NCBI GenBank assembly: GCA_028554755.1
Contig: JAPTOF010000002.1
Coordinates: forward strand, 9,535,001-9,599,000
Direction: 5' to 3'
Origin: Cordia subcordata
Taxonomy: Eukaryota > Streptophyta > Magnoliopsida > Boraginales > Cordiaceae
Length of the DNA stretch: 64,000 bases
Positions within the stretch are counted from its first letter, which is position 1, and each line of letters begins with the position of its first letter. The notes beneath the pieces are model-generated. The model was given only the letters and a program-made list of their open reading frames with translations, ran no database searches and was not told the origin of the DNA. Shown here in pieces: positions 45,673-58,443 of this stretch. The translations under genes were made by a program, and so were the position numbers.

Positions 45673-48316
45673 TCCTAGACACCGCACATATGTACGGACA
45701 CTACAATAGAATGGAGTTGCAGAACGCATGAATAGAACTCTAGTGGAGAGAGCTCGTTGTATGCTCTCCCCTTCTGGCTTGAATCAAGACTTTTGGGCTG
45801 AAGCTATTAGTACAGCGTGCTACTTAGTGAATAGGTCTCCATCCAAAGCTATTGAATTGAAAACTCATTTTGAGTGATGATCCAGTAAGCCTGTTGACTA
45901 CTCTTGATTGAGAGTGTTCGGTTGCTCTACATATACTCATATGAAGAATGGCAAGTTGGAGCCAAGGGCAAAGAAATGCATATTCCTAGGCTGTGCGTCC
46001 AAGAGGAAAGGTTACAGGTTGTGGTGTACAGATCCAAAGTCTCCAGGTTTCCTTGTCAGCAGGGATGTCATATTCAATGAGTCTACTTCATTAGACCAAG
46101 AAAAGGAAAAAGCAGTAGCTGGTTTAGACCATGGTGGCAAAAAGTAGGTGAAGGTATTTGCTAATGTTCCATCTAGCAATAGTAGTATTCCAATTCAACC
46201 GACTCAACCAACTGAGGTGCATGATCAAAATGTGCTTGAACAACAGAAGTACAGCATTGCTACTGGGTGAGAAAAGAGATAGATTAGAGAGCCTCAAAGG
46301 TACGGATACGCTAATCTTGTTGTTTATGCTTTAACTATTGCTAAAACAATTGAAGGATATTAGCCGAATTCGTATAAAGAGGCTATATCTGAAAAAGATT
46401 CTGCTCAATGGGTAGGTGCCATGAGGGAGGAGATTGAGTCTCTTAAGAAGAATCAAACATGGGAGCTTGTTGAATTGCTTAAAGGACAGCGAGTTGTCGG
46501 TTGCAAATGAGTTTACAAAAAAAACAAAGGTATTCCAGGGGTCGAAGGTTCTTGATACAAGGCATGGTTGGTGGCAAAAAGCTATACACAAAGGGAGGGT
46601 GTTGACTTCAACGAAGTGTTCTCTCCGGTTGTGAAGCATACTTCCATCAGGGTTTTATTTGCCTTGGTTGATCTTCATGACTTAGAGGTTGAGCAGCTAG
46701 ATATAAAAACAGTGTTTTTACATGGTGATCTTGAAGAGCAAATTTACATGAGTCAACTGAAGGGGTATATAGTTCCTGGTAAGAAGAACCATGTTTGCAA
46801 ACTGAAGAAGTCCTTGTATAGGTTGAAGTAGTCATCTCGACAGTGGTACAAGAGATTTGACACATTCATGGTAGGCGTTGGATATATAAAGAGTGCCTAT
46901 AATAGTTATGTGTATAGCTTCTAGATGGTTCATTTATGTACTTATTTTTGTATGTTGATGATATGCTTATTCCTGCTAAAAACATGTTTGCCATCGATGA
47001 ATTAAAGAAGTAACTGGGTGATGAGTTTGAGATAAAGGATCTTGGAACAGCAAAGAAGATTCTTGGCATGGAGATTCACAGGGATAAAAATGCTGGGAAG
47101 TTGTTCTTGTCTCAACAAAGTTATATTGGGAAAGTGCTAGAGCGTTTTGGATGCATAAAGCTAAGCCTATGAGTGTACCGTTTGCTGCTCATTTCAAGTT
47201 ATCTATAGATTTGTCACCTAAAACCGAGGAAGAGGTGGAGCATATGTCTCATGTTCCATACTCGAGTGCTGTTAGTAGCTTGATGTATGCTTTGGTGTAC
47301 ACTCTTTCTGACATTTCACATGCAATTAGTGTTATTAGCGGGTATATGGCATCACTTAGGAAAGCACACTAGGAAACGATCAAATGGATAATGAGATATT
47401 TGCGTGGCACTGCGAATGTAGGTTTGCTATTTAGCAAGATGACTGGAAATTGTGCGAGTTGGTGGGTTATTGTGATTCAGATTTCGCGGATGACCTTGAT
47501 AAGAGAATATCTCTGACGGGTTACGTGTTTACTTTCTCTGGATGTGCTATCAGTTGGAAAGTGACATTACAGTCTACTGTGCGTTGTTGACTACTAAGGC
47601 GGAGTACATGGCACTTGCAGAAGCTGTGAAGGAGGCCATGTGGTTACAAGGCTTGGTTCGTGATCTTGGATTGCAGCAAGAGACAAGTACAGTCTTTTGT
47701 GATAGTCAGAGTGCAATCCATCTAACGAAGAATCAGATGTATCATGAGAGAACTAAACACATTGACATCAGATAATACTTTATCAGAGATGTTGTATCAC
47801 AAGGGATCATATTGGAGCAGAAGATTTCTACCCATGAGAATCCAGCAAATATGATGGCCAAAGTGGTTCCAATCAACAAGTTCAAGCATTGTTTGAAACT
47901 TGGTTGCTATTTGCAGTGCAGAACATTGAGCCCTTAGGGGTAGTTGGTAGTAGGGATGATGGCGTGTTGATTGAAACAAATACGTGCCAAGGTGGAGATT
48001 TGTTAAATATGGTCCGTATTCTTGGGCAACAAGAATAACAAATTACCTTATAGCTTGTTACTTTTTCTAACACATAATTAATTAGTTACCTTGTCTGCTT
48101 AATAGGTTTTAGGAAACCATTGCACTATAAATGTGTGGCAAAACTCATTGTGTTAGGTATGTGAGAGAAACCAGAGTGTGAGCTTTGTCAGATTTGCTGA
48201 TCAATAATAAATTGTTCTCTGCTGCTCGTCGATGTAGGTTTTAAGGTCGAACCACGTAATTCTCTCGTGTCCGTTTTTTTCTCGTATTTTTCGTGTTTGC
48301 ATATTTTTTCCCAACA
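45673..48316 (+). mobile_element. Ty1/copia element B, plus strand, 5'-truncated
   Basis: Begins in integrase (NGVAERMNRTLVERARCMLS at about 45710, preceded by TLQ-stop for the usual TPQQ). It continues through integrase C-terminus (45908-46147), RT (VDFNEVFSPVVKHTSIRVLF about 46600; YVDDM about 46955), and RNase H (47440-47880). It ends with PPT AAGGTGGAGATT and a complete 3' LTR. Many frameshifts and stops. gag, protease, primer site and 5' LTR are missing. The RT and integrase differ from copia A, so the two are separate families. Confidence 0.87.
48001..48316 (+). repeat. 3' LTR of copia B
   Basis: TGTTAAATATGG...TTTCCCAACA, 316 bp, directly after the polypurine tract 'ccaaggtggagatt'. 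It borders segmental-duplication sequence at 48317. Confidence 0.9.
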
Positions 48317-51041
48317 GAAGACTTTCACTTATATGATTCCTTACATGATTATCTTTTTCTATTTATTTGAAATATCATAAATAGAAAACAAAGTCCTAAA
48401 AGATTAATGATCATTTACACCTACTTTTAGAAGTCTTTTTGGATAAAATGTATGTTATCTTTTATATTTCATCTAATTAACTGATTACTATCTTTATACT
48501 TTTTAAAATGTGTCACAATTATAAAAGATGAGGAACTTTTGCTAATTATTAAATAAATATTAAACTATGAGGGGATGCTTTGTAAAATCTATTGCTACCA
48601 GAAACAAATGAAAAAGAAAAAAGAGGAAAGACATTTCAAGCTTGTAGTATGCTATATCTAACAAAGGACACTCTTGGAAGTCAACAAGAAAAACTTGGAT
48701 GTTCCAAATAGACTACACAAATTTTAAATAAGAGTTGTGATAAACTTACATGTAGATAAAAAGAAAAAAAAAACAAAGAACTTACTTAGATACCCCGTAT
48801 TTGTTATCTGTTCAACATAAAAGTGTTCTACTTTCAAAAAGAAAACACCACATTTCACTTAAATTGAACATTAAAGGGATGATGCCCCTTTCTTCCATCA
48901 AGGACGCAAGAGAAAAAGATCAAAGTGATAATAGATACAACATGAGCAAGTATCTTACATTTTTGAGCAAGTAAAGGTAAAAAATGCTTTTAAATTGATT
49001 TAAACAGTCCTTGGGGCTTACGAGGAACATGGAAACAACTTAAGGTCCTAGTCAAGACATATATATTCTAGACAAGCTATAGAAACTTTAAAAGTTAAAC
49101 ATTATGTTGCTCCGAATTTTTCAAGCACCCTTGTCATCAACATTAATAGGACAATGATCTTCTCTCCATCAAGGACGTAAAAACTAACCTCATACTTGGT
49201 GTACAGAAACTTTAAGAAGTATATATTACATTGCTCTGAATTTTTCAACTCACCTTGTCATCTACATTAATATGATCTTTTCACCCCGCCAAGGATGTAA
49301 GAAATAATCACTACAAAGAAAAAAGTAGGTAATATGCTACGGTTTGAGGGGCTCAATTATTTTAAAACTGCCGCATGTATAGGAGTCGACTTTTTTTAAA
49401 ACACCGCTCATATATAATTTCTGAAAAATATATGTAATTCTAAAAAAAATCACACTATGTTACATTTACAATTCGAACTTTAAACTTTCCTTATTATAGC
49501 ACTCTGTAATGATATCCTCCACTATTCAAACTAAAAATACATTCATTAATTACTTTTTTTTATACGAAACGGGGCAAATCTACCCAGATTTAAGGGTCCA
49601 AGTCAAGACATGGATGTTTCAAATAGAATGTGGAATCTTTAAGCAAAAATTATGACAAATCCATTCGTGTATTGAAAAATTATGAGGAACTAAATTTATG
49701 ATCCACACAATAATGGACCACACAAACAATCTTAATCCTTGGAAGTAGACTTGACATTTGGTGTAAATTTCTTAAGATAAAATACTTTTAAATTTAGATA
49801 GTGATTGCATTGAGCTAACTTATTATCAAGAACATTAGTAGACAGTATTCTTTTTCTTTTGTCAAAAACATACAAAATAATTCATTACTTGACTATAAAC
49901 CAAAAGGTTCTAGCTAGTGAGACTCCGTCAAAGACGTAAGAAATAATTCACCCTCGGATGAGTTTTCAGTTCAGGATCAAGTCTTTCAGATGTGATTACT
50001 AATATGTCATGGCTGTAGAGTTCTCAAATTACAAAATTGGTATTACTTTGGCACAGAAAGCTCAAACGGCAAGTGCAAAATTGCTTTACTTTAGCTATCC
50101 CATCATGGGTGACAATAGATTCTTTTGACTGCTTCTTTTGTTTTTTTTTTTTCTCAATCTCTTATTATCCACCGGACTGGTTTTTGTGCTAACTATTTTA
50201 AGTACAAAAAATTATGTGAAGCAGGGGACATGGTATGGATTTTATCACATGTTCCAAAAAAAAAAAAAAGGTATGAAAAAATGTATTCTCATATATACAT
50301 AACGAAAACTAGAGAATAATTAGATCACTTATTATCCTTTTTTTGGGATGATTAGACTAGAGGGTTAGAATTACAAACAAATAGCCAAGGTTTCAATTTC
50401 ACTTTCAAAAAGCTTAAAGGTCCAAGTCGATGTATCAATATTCCAAACCAACTTTAGAATTTTAAGAAGTAAATACTACGTTGTTCTGAATTTTTCTAAC
50501 AACCTTAACATCAACATTAGTAGGACATTGATCATTTTCCTCCATCAATAACGTAGGAAATAATTTAATGCTCTAACTGCAGAAATTTAAGAAGTAAATG
50601 CCACATTGCTCCAGATTTTCCTAGAAACTTTGTAATTAACAATAATAGGACAATGATCTTTTTGCCTTTGTCGAGAATTGAAGAAATAATACGATACTTT
50701 GATTGTAAACCAAAAGGGTGAACCAATTTTATTTATGATTTCTTTTATAGTTTTCATCCTGTGTTGAATTTTCATTGTGTTAGTCAAGAAAGTAGCTAAC
50801 AGCATTTTGGAATATGCTTGTGCATATTTGTTCTCTTGTTGGATAAAATACATTAGAGGCTCCAGTAATTTTCCAACATTGGCTTTGAAGCTAATTTGGC
50901 TGATTTAAAATTTTAAACATGTACTTTTTTTGAAAAGAATATTTGTGAGTTATTTTTAAGCAACCAAAAAAAAAAAAGGGCCTCCATCCCCCCATTTTTG
51001 GCTTTTTTTTATGGATTTAAATATTTTTTAAGAAAAAAATT

Positions 51042-51765
51042 GGGTAAAATATGTGTTACCTCCTATGATTTACATAAGTAGCCGATGACTCCCAAGTGGT
51101 TCAAAATATATCACATTATCTACCCCCTCCCCCGCCCCCCTCCCCCAATGCTTTTTAGAAAGTAGCACAATTTCCCCATGTCGGTTACATTTTAACACCA
51201 TTAAATAAGACTTTTAATGGACCAAGTTGCCCTTAGAAAATGCTCTTAATATAATTTTTTTAATTTTAAAAATTTTAAATTTTAATTTTTTTTTTTAATT
51301 TTTAAAATTTTTAAAGCTTAATTTTTAAAATTAAACTTCTAAATTTTTAAATTTTAAATTTAAATTTTTTAATTTTAAAATTTAATTTTATATCTAAATT
51401 TTTAATTTTAATTTTTAATTTAAGTTTTTTAAATTTTAATTTTACATTTTTTAATTTCTAATTTTTGTGTTTTTTAATTTTTTGATTTTATAAAATAAAA
51501 ATAAATAAATTATGCTATAAGTCTATAATTTTCAACAAGGGTATTTTGATAAAAAAAAGTGTAGCAAAGTCTAAAATTTGACACCTGCACATACATGATA
51601 CAACAGAGGAGGGTGTAATATTTCTCTGTTAAATTAGACGGAGAAAGTTAAAGTTGGAGATTATGTGGCACGTTTGAAAAGCACAGGTAGTAATGTGGTG
51701 TATTTAAACCATTAGGGGTAATCATCTAGTCATACAAACTACAAGGGATAGCGTGCATTTTATCC
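51042..51765. mobile_element. MULE-type MITE, C-rich TIRs (copy 2)
   Basis: Same element and insertion site as 17685-18425. The left TIR holds a strong C-run cluster at 51124-51146. No coding capacity. Confidence 0.83.
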
Positions 51766-53239
51766 AAAAAAATTATCTAAATATTTATATCTAGTCCTTA
51801 CTTTTTTTAATCTTTATTCTTAAACAATTTTTCCACTTTTATTTTGTTCCTACCCTTTTAACTTCACTGTTGTATATTTAATAATCTATGTATTGCATTA
51901 TATATTGCCTAAATTAAGTTATAATAATTTAATATATTTTCAAAAGATAAATAAATAATTATTTTAATATTGTGCTTTAACTTGCAACCTGTTTATATGT
52001 CCTTGATGTTCAGTTTGATAATGTAAGTTATTTTTCAACCCTACTATAACCAAATACTTAAACATTTATTTTGTAATCATAACTTCTACTCAAATAGGTA
52101 ATTACTTAATATATATCAAAAAATTTAAAATAAAGTTATTTTAAATCAAAATTACTTTGAGTATATTTTCATAAGTAAATTCAAACACCCTATCAATAAA
52201 TCTAAGAAGGAAACACAATGTAGAGTTGAAGTTTCTTTGGATTACATAAATTCTAATTTCAAATAACGATTGAAGTGGATTAACTTTCATTATTCCAACG
52301 TAATTAATGCAAAATAGACTGACTACTCACGTTATAGTCATTGTATACGAACCCATCTCTGAATTCTCTTTTCCATCGAATAAAGGCATGCAAGTTTGTA
52401 ATGACCTATAAAATAATAAAAGAAAAATAAATTCCTCTTGTGTGACGCACTCAACAATCACCGTGTCAGAGGACTGAGAACATTAATTAATTTCAACCGT
52501 AGAGATAGAACATGAATGATAAAATAAATAGTTTAGTCATTAATTAAATTCGGGTATAGTTTATTATAAGTACAAATTACTCTTTATAGTTTTACAATAG
52601 GCATGGGAATTCTTTGTGATCATAAATATATAACACACATGTCCAAGAAATATGCACAAGATCTCTTGTAATCTTCAAATGTGAAGCACATATTATATTG
52701 CTCCTACACTTGTAAAAATGTTATGTAGTCAAACGTAGTAAAGATATAAAAGATGAAGAATCTTTGCTAGTATTTAGACAAGAGTAAACAGCATATTATC
52801 CCCTGAACTTAGGTAAAAGTACATACTCGGTCCTTGAACTTGCGAAACTACCTGATTATCCCCTTGTACATTTACAAGTTAGCTCATAACCCCTTTTGTC
52901 AAAAAAACCGTGAAGCTTAACAGAGAGTGCTATGCATGCGCGTGTGTTCAGATTTTAGCAGAATATTTCTCACAAAAATGTCTTTTTAGACAATATTGCC
53001 CTTCTATCTTCATTAAAAAACCATTATATATATATAGACATATGTCTTTTTCGGCGATAAAACACAATACAAAGGCTACCATTTTGTTCCTTTCTCCATT
53101 GTGAATCAAATAACAAGTTCCAATCATTATTTTGAATTTTTAGTGAAAATCTGCCATAAAAGCTCAAGCTTATGTAAAAAAAATTAATCCAAGCGAACCC
53201 TTAATCTTCAAGAATCCAAATTCGAAATGAATTGGAATG
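51766..53239. other. Gene-free DNA of duplication copy 2
   Basis: No gene is seen. Collinear with 18426-19922. A single MULE-type end lies at about 52785-52940. Downstream, 53240-53749 is the counterpart of the secreted-looking ORF relic at 19923-20410. Confidence 0.6.
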
Positions 53240-53749
53240 TCACCATGCGCCTATGTTGAATCCAATTTGCTGTGCAATATAGCTTAGAAGTTGATTATCC
53301 ACTACAAAAATCCAAAGACATGGTGCGAAGCAACAATCACTTTTTGTGGTTTTTCTTTGTTTCCTTTCTTCTTTATGTTTCAGTTCTTCCCAGCAATTAC
53401 TGTACTTTATTTGCAGCCCAAGATGGGGTCACCTTGTTTGCCTCCTATACAAATTCAACCATTAATTCAAGTTAAGAGGACAATGTTGGTTCATGCTTAG
53501 GTTGGTGTGTTTATATTCATGATCTTCTTTTTTGTCATTAGAAGGATGCCGAAAAGGGGTGAAGAGAGTGAAGAAAGGAAGAAGAAAAGGGGAGGAAGAA
53601 AGGTGAAGAAGAAACAGAAAAATGGGTTGGGGATTTGTGTATTTCAATTTGGATTTTACGCTAGGTTAGGGATTGGGATTGATAGATTTGGTGGATTAAT
53701 TTGGAGTGTTTCCACTTTGTTTGACAAAAAAAAAAAAAATTCGTGTTAG

Positions 53750-55147
53750 AGATTTTTGAGTGTTTTGGAGTCAAATCAATTTGAGAATGCGGAAAATGAA
53801 AATTGGGACCAAATATATATTTATACGAGGACACAGGAAGTCATTTTATAAAATAATCAATATTTTTCAATAGTATTTTTGTTCAAAAAATTTCTACAAA
53901 AGTTTTACAGTTCAATAGCTAAAAGCTCACGTAACTAAACAATGCCTTACTTTGCTATAATTGAGAAAAGACTTGTGTAAGTCACCAGAAAAGACATGGG
54001 TACGAATAATATTCCAAACTGGCTGCTGAAACTTTCTAGCAAGAATAGACCACATGCAATCTTTATAAATTATGCCCCAATAATTTTCCGACCGACCTTA
54101 TCAAGACCATTAATAGGACAATGCTCTTAACATTAAGAGGCTCCTGCTATTGAAAAATTAGAGTCCAATCTTTTAAACTTGGATGACTTTTGCAGTCATT
54201 ATAAAAGTCTTCCCTCGTAATTAATGCAAAATAGACTCTGAGTACTCAAATTATAGTCATTGTATAGCAAACCCATCTCTCATTCTCTTTTCCAGCCAAT
54301 TAAGCATTCAAGTTTGTAATGACCTATGAAATAATGAAGGAAAATAAATTCCAAGAGTAGAGATGGAACATGAATGATAAAATAAATAATCTAGTCATTA
54401 ATTAGACTCAGCATAGACAACAATGTCAAGGGAAGTTGTATGAATATTACAAATGATTAAAGATATGGTCTAGCTTGAGGAAGGCCTGCGTGCTTCTCTA
54501 TGTTTTCTTATATTATTCTCGTAAAAAAAGTTACGCAATCAAGTGTAACAAAGATTTCACTTTCCATGTGAGGCCTTTTTTTGTAGAATATATTGCTACA
54601 ACAAACAATCAAAAAAAATAAATGAAAAAGAAAAGATTTGATGACCCCCAGTAAATAAAACACACAAGGCAGTCTGGACAAAGGGTGAAAAGAGCCTCCA
54701 AGACGTTAAGAATAGAAACTTGTGGTCTGCTATAACTAACAAAGAATTCTTGGAAGTCAACACAAAAGACTTGGATTTCCATAAGGTAAGAGTTGTGATA
54801 AACCCACTTGTGGATAGAAAACACCATTGCGTAGATAACCTATATATGTTATTATTTATTAAATATAAAAGTGAACCATAACAAATAGTCCGTATAAATC
54901 GATGGAGTAAATACTACACTCCAATAATTTTCCAAGCAACCTTGTCAAGATCATTAATAGGACAATTCTCTAATACATCAAGAGGGTCCAGCTACTCAAG
55001 CAAATTAGAGACCAATAATCCCATGCTTGGATGACTTTCAAGAAATAAGCACTTTTATTTGGGATTTGGGGACAATTCAAATAGTTGAAACTATCTTCTC
55101 CAAGAGTAAAGTTTTGAGTTCAAATCCAATGGGGGCGGGGGTTGTTT

Positions 55148-55194
<47 letters not shown>

Positions 55195-55497
55195 CAAAAA
55201 AGCACTTTTATTTAGAACCATAAAATTAAACTGATATTTGGCTTGGAAAGTATTTAAAAAAGGGAAAAAGAAAAAAGAAAAATTTTAGATCCAAACTAAA
55301 ATGAGCTAGTGGAGGTATGACGCAAGGTGTTTAATTAACGAAATTACTCAACACTTTTGGCATCGCTATTCAGTTGCAACCATAAAAAAATTAAAAAATA
55401 TTTCAAAGAGAGAAAATAATTCGTGCATTAATTTTCCAAGTGTTTGTGTAAGTCTTCTCAACGTAATAAATGCTCAATAGATTCCCAGTACTGACAT
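53750..55497. repeat. Upstream region of the intact RLP
   Basis: No gene is seen. Two cluster repeat modules (53940-54140 and 54588-54990) precede an (AT)n plus poly(T) tract at 55149-55194, then 300 bp leading to the TATA box. The paralogous upstream regions (12830, 27168) lack the long AT run. Confidence 0.75.
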
Positions 55498-55503
55498 TAT
55501 AAA
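55498..55503 (+). promoter_or_regulatory. TATA box of the intact RLP
   Basis: TATAAA in 'cattataaattgagg', 73 bp before the ATG, as expected for a short 5' UTR. The same context is at 25092 before an orphan RLP start. Confidence 0.65.
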
Positions 55504-55575
55504 TTGAGGATCGCGTTGGTCGAGAAAGATCAAAAAGCAATTGCAAAACTCCCTTACTTTAGCTGAACTTTGATA

Positions 55576-58443
55576 ATGGATAATACTAATAATAGCTTTT
55601 ATCAACAGTTTCTTTTGTTTCTGATCGGCCTCTCATTATATGGGAAGGCTGCTTTTGGATACACTAATTCAAAAGTTAGTGAATCCAAAGTCAGGTGCAT
55701 GGAGAGGGAGAGACAAGCTCTTCTCAAGTTTAAGCAACGCCTTGTTGATGACTATGGTATTCTCAGTTCATGGGGGAGCGGAAAGGATGATAAGGAATGC
55801 TGCAAATGGTGGGGTGTCAAGTGCAGCAACACAACCAATCACGTCATCATTCTTGATCTTCACAGGGATGTGTCATCTTCTGATGATCGTCGGGTCTTGG
55901 AAGGTGAGATGAGTCATTCTTTAACTGAATTGCAGCATCTTCTTTATTTGGACCTCAGCTACAATCATTTTAACGGAAGCCAAATGGGAGAAGTCATTGG
56001 TTCCCTCCACAGATTGCGATACCTCAATCTTCATGACAATTGGTTTACTGGTATAATTCCTCGTCAGCTTGGTAATCTTACCCGCCTGCGGACTCTTGAT
56101 CTTCGCGGGAATGTTGGTCTTACAACAAGCAACCTTGAGTGGCTCTCTCAACTTCGCTTCTTAAGACAACTTGACCTGTCAGATTTTCACCTCAATGGAA
56201 CCAATTGGCTGCAAGTAATATTCAGTCTCCCTTTCCTAGAGAAACTGCACTTGAATTTCTGCAACCTTGGTGATTCCAAACCTTCCTCACTTGTTTCGTC
56301 CAATTCTTCTTCTGAGTCTCTTTCTGTCCTTGAGATGTATGGTAATGATCTTACTTCTTCTCCAACATATTGTTGGTTATTTAATGTTAGTAAGAACCTT
56401 GTTAGTATAGACCTCAGGTCTAATAGTCTAGAAGGTCCTATTCCTGACTCTTTTGGGGAAATGATTTCTCTTGAAGATATTGATCTCGGTTACAATCTTC
56501 TAGAAGGTGTAATTCCAAAGTCTTTTCAAAATCTAAGTCATTTACGCTCGTTGACTCTAGATTCTAATCATAATTTCAGTGAGTCCCTCTCTCAATTCCT
56601 ACAGAATTTATCTAGGAGAACAGAGCAGTCGCTGGAAACTCTAGTGTTAGGCAGCAATCAATTTTATGGTTCTTTAACTGATCTAACGAGGTTTTCATCC
56701 TTGAGGATGCTATATCTCGGAGGGAATAAACTAAGAGGAACGATTCCGGAAAGCATTGGGCAACTTTCCAACTTAGAAACTTTGGATCTCTCTTCAAATC
56801 TCTTGGAAGGTATTATTTCTGAAGTTCACTTCTCTAAACTTTCCAACTTAAAAGTATTAGACTTGTCATTTAACTCGCTCACTTTGAACATGAGCTCTGA
56901 GTGGGTTCCCGCTTTCCAGCTTGATGTCATACGTCTAGCGAATTGTAATATGGGTCGTCATCTTCCACAATGGCTTAGAACTCAAAATAATTTCTCAATG
57001 CTTGATCTTTCTTTTGTCAATATTTCAGCTACATTACCTAATTGGTTTTGGGATCTCTCCCCTAAATTACAGTACTTAAACCTGTCTTACAACCAAATTA
57101 GTGGCGAACTACCAGAATTATCACAGAAGTTTCATGGTTCTTCTATGATAGATCTAAGCTCTAATAATTTTTCAGGTCCAATATTGTCCATTCCCCGTGA
57201 TTGGCATGTACTGTATCTCAATAAAAATAAGTTCATGGGATCCATTTCTTTTTTGTGTACAAACTCGACTTTCCAATTGGTGTTTTTGGACCTCTCAGAC
57301 AACCAATTTTCAGGAGATCTTCCCAATTGTTGGATGAATATGTCAGGATTGGCTGTTCTCAATCTGGCAAGGAATAATTTTTCCGGCCGAATTCCTGAAT
57401 CCCTTGGCGATCTACTTTACCTTGAGATACTACACTTGAGTAACAATTCTTTTGTTGGTGAACTTCCTTCCTCTTTGAAAAATTGCTCTTGGCTGAAAGT
57501 CATTGATGTTGGAGGAAACAAGTTGTCGGGCAACATTCCAGGTTGGATAGGAACGCATTTGACAAGTCTACGTATCCTAAGTCTTCGATCGAACGAGTTT
57601 CGTGGACACATACCTCAAGATATTTGTCAGCTATCTCATCTCCAAATCCTAGACTTGTCTCGAAATAACATTACAGGAAAAATACCACACTGCTTGTACA
57701 ATCTCACTTCTTTGGTTCAGAAAAATAGTTCAAGCTACAGTGATTTGTATCTAACCTTGGTTGGTAGGCACTACGGGGATGCTTTGATGGTTCTATGGAA
57801 GAGGCGAGAGTCAGAATACAAAAAGTTACTGCAGTATCTGAAAATCATTGATCTTTCTTGTAATAAATTAGTTGGACAGATTCCTGAAGAGATTGCAAGA
57901 TTGAAAGGATTAATATCCTTGAACCTTTCAAGCAACCATTTGACAGGTACCATTGTTGAGCAGATTGGTCAAATGGAGATGTTAGAATCTCTTGATTTGT
58001 CCAGAAATCAGCTTTCTGGCAAGATTCCATCAGGCCTGGCTAGTTTAGATTTTCTCTCTGTTCTGAATTTGTCATATAATGACTTGTCGGGTAAAATTCC
58101 TTCTAGCAATCATCTGCAGACCTTTGATGCCTCATCATATATTGGAAACAGTGAGCTGTGTGGTCCTCCTCTTAAACAATGTCCTTGGGGTGCTCTGGAC
58201 ACTCAACCTGGTGTTCCTGAGAAGAACAACAATGTCGGAGACGAAGATGATCAGTTCATAACCAAGGAGTTCTATATGTCAATGGGAATTGGTTTCATTT
58301 TGGGGTTGTGGGGAGTTTTTGTGATTCTGCTCAAAGCTTCAAGGAGAAATGCCTATTTTAGGTTCTTGCAAAACACAAATGACTGGTTTTACGTGATGTC
58401 AAGGGTGTACATGGCAAGATTGAAGAGGATGCTAAATGGTTGA
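55576..58443 (+). CDS. LRR receptor-like protein, EIX2/Cf type, intact
   Basis: Single-exon gene, 955 residues, the only intact RLP here. I start at ATG 55576 (MDNTNNSFYQ): the two codons before it in the open frame are TTG ATA, and both orphan paralogues start at the same ATG. Residues 1-28 look like a signal peptide. 41-83 form the LRR N-terminal cap with Cys41, Cys75, Cys76 and Cys83. From about 105 to 840 run two dozen or more extracellular LRRs (LxxLxLxxNxLxGxIP), interrupted at about 709-757 by a non-LRR island. A Cys-containing C-terminal cap near 860, an acidic stretch, a TM helix at about 900-919 with GFILG (GxxxG) and a ~36-residue tail without kinase follow. Such receptors are known to work at the plasma membrane through SOBIR1 and BAK1-type kinases in fungal or insect recognition. 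Ligand unknown. It has no kinase, so it is an RLP, not an RLK. Confidence 0.95.
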   Translation: MDNTNNSFYQQFLLFLIGLSLYGKAAFGYTNSKVSESKVRCMERERQALLKFKQRLVDDYGILSSWGSGKDDKECCKWWGVKCSNTTNHVIILDLHRDVSSSDDRRVLEGEMSHSLTELQHLLYLDLSYNHFNGSQMGEVIGSLHRLRYLNLHDNWFTGIIPRQLGNLTRLRTLDLRGNVGLTTSNLEWLSQLRFLRQLDLSDFHLNGTNWLQVIFSLPFLEKLHLNFCNLGDSKPSSLVSSNSSSESLSVLEMYGNDLTSSPTYCWLFNVSKNLVSIDLRSNSLEGPIPDSFGEMISLEDIDLGYNLLEGVIPKSFQNLSHLRSLTLDSNHNFSESLSQFLQNLSRRTEQSLETLVLGSNQFYGSLTDLTRFSSLRMLYLGGNKLRGTIPESIGQLSNLETLDLSSNLLEGIISEVHFSKLSNLKVLDLSFNSLTLNMSSEWVPAFQLDVIRLANCNMGRHLPQWLRTQNNFSMLDLSFVNISATLPNWFWDLSPKLQYLNLSYNQISGELPELSQKFHGSSMIDLSSNNFSGPILSIPRDWHVLYLNKNKFMGSISFLCTNSTFQLVFLDLSDNQFSGDLPNCWMNMSGLAVLNLARNNFSGRIPESLGDLLYLEILHLSNNSFVGELPSSLKNCSWLKVIDVGGNKLSGNIPGWIGTHLTSLRILSLRSNEFRGHIPQDICQLSHLQILDLSRNNITGKIPHCLYNLTSLVQKNSSSYSDLYLTLVGRHYGDALMVLWKRRESEYKKLLQYLKIIDLSCNKLVGQIPEEIARLKGLISLNLSSNHLTGTIVEQIGQMEMLESLDLSRNQLSGKIPSGLASLDFLSVLNLSYNDLSGKIPSSNHLQTFDASSYIGNSELCGPPLKQCPWGALDTQPGVPEKNNNVGDEDDQFITKEFYMSMGIGFILGLWGVFVILLKASRRNAYFRFLQNTNDWFYVMSRVYMARLKRMLNG

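Larger units (their letters stand above)
48317..58443 (+). repeat. Segmental duplication, copy 2
   Basis: Collinear with 14990-23825, and it retains the RLP promoter and N-terminus lost from copy 1. The left edge is cut by copia B. Cluster repeat copies at 48588-48920, 49057-49260, 49607-49830, 50432-50660, 53992-54107 and 54768-54950; CACTA left end at 49309. Confidence 0.9.

Noticed and set aside
55570..55575. Upstream start of the RLP frame two codons earlier
   Set aside because: The codon at 55570 is TTG, not ATG. Paralogous starts at 13564 and 25170 support ATG 55576.
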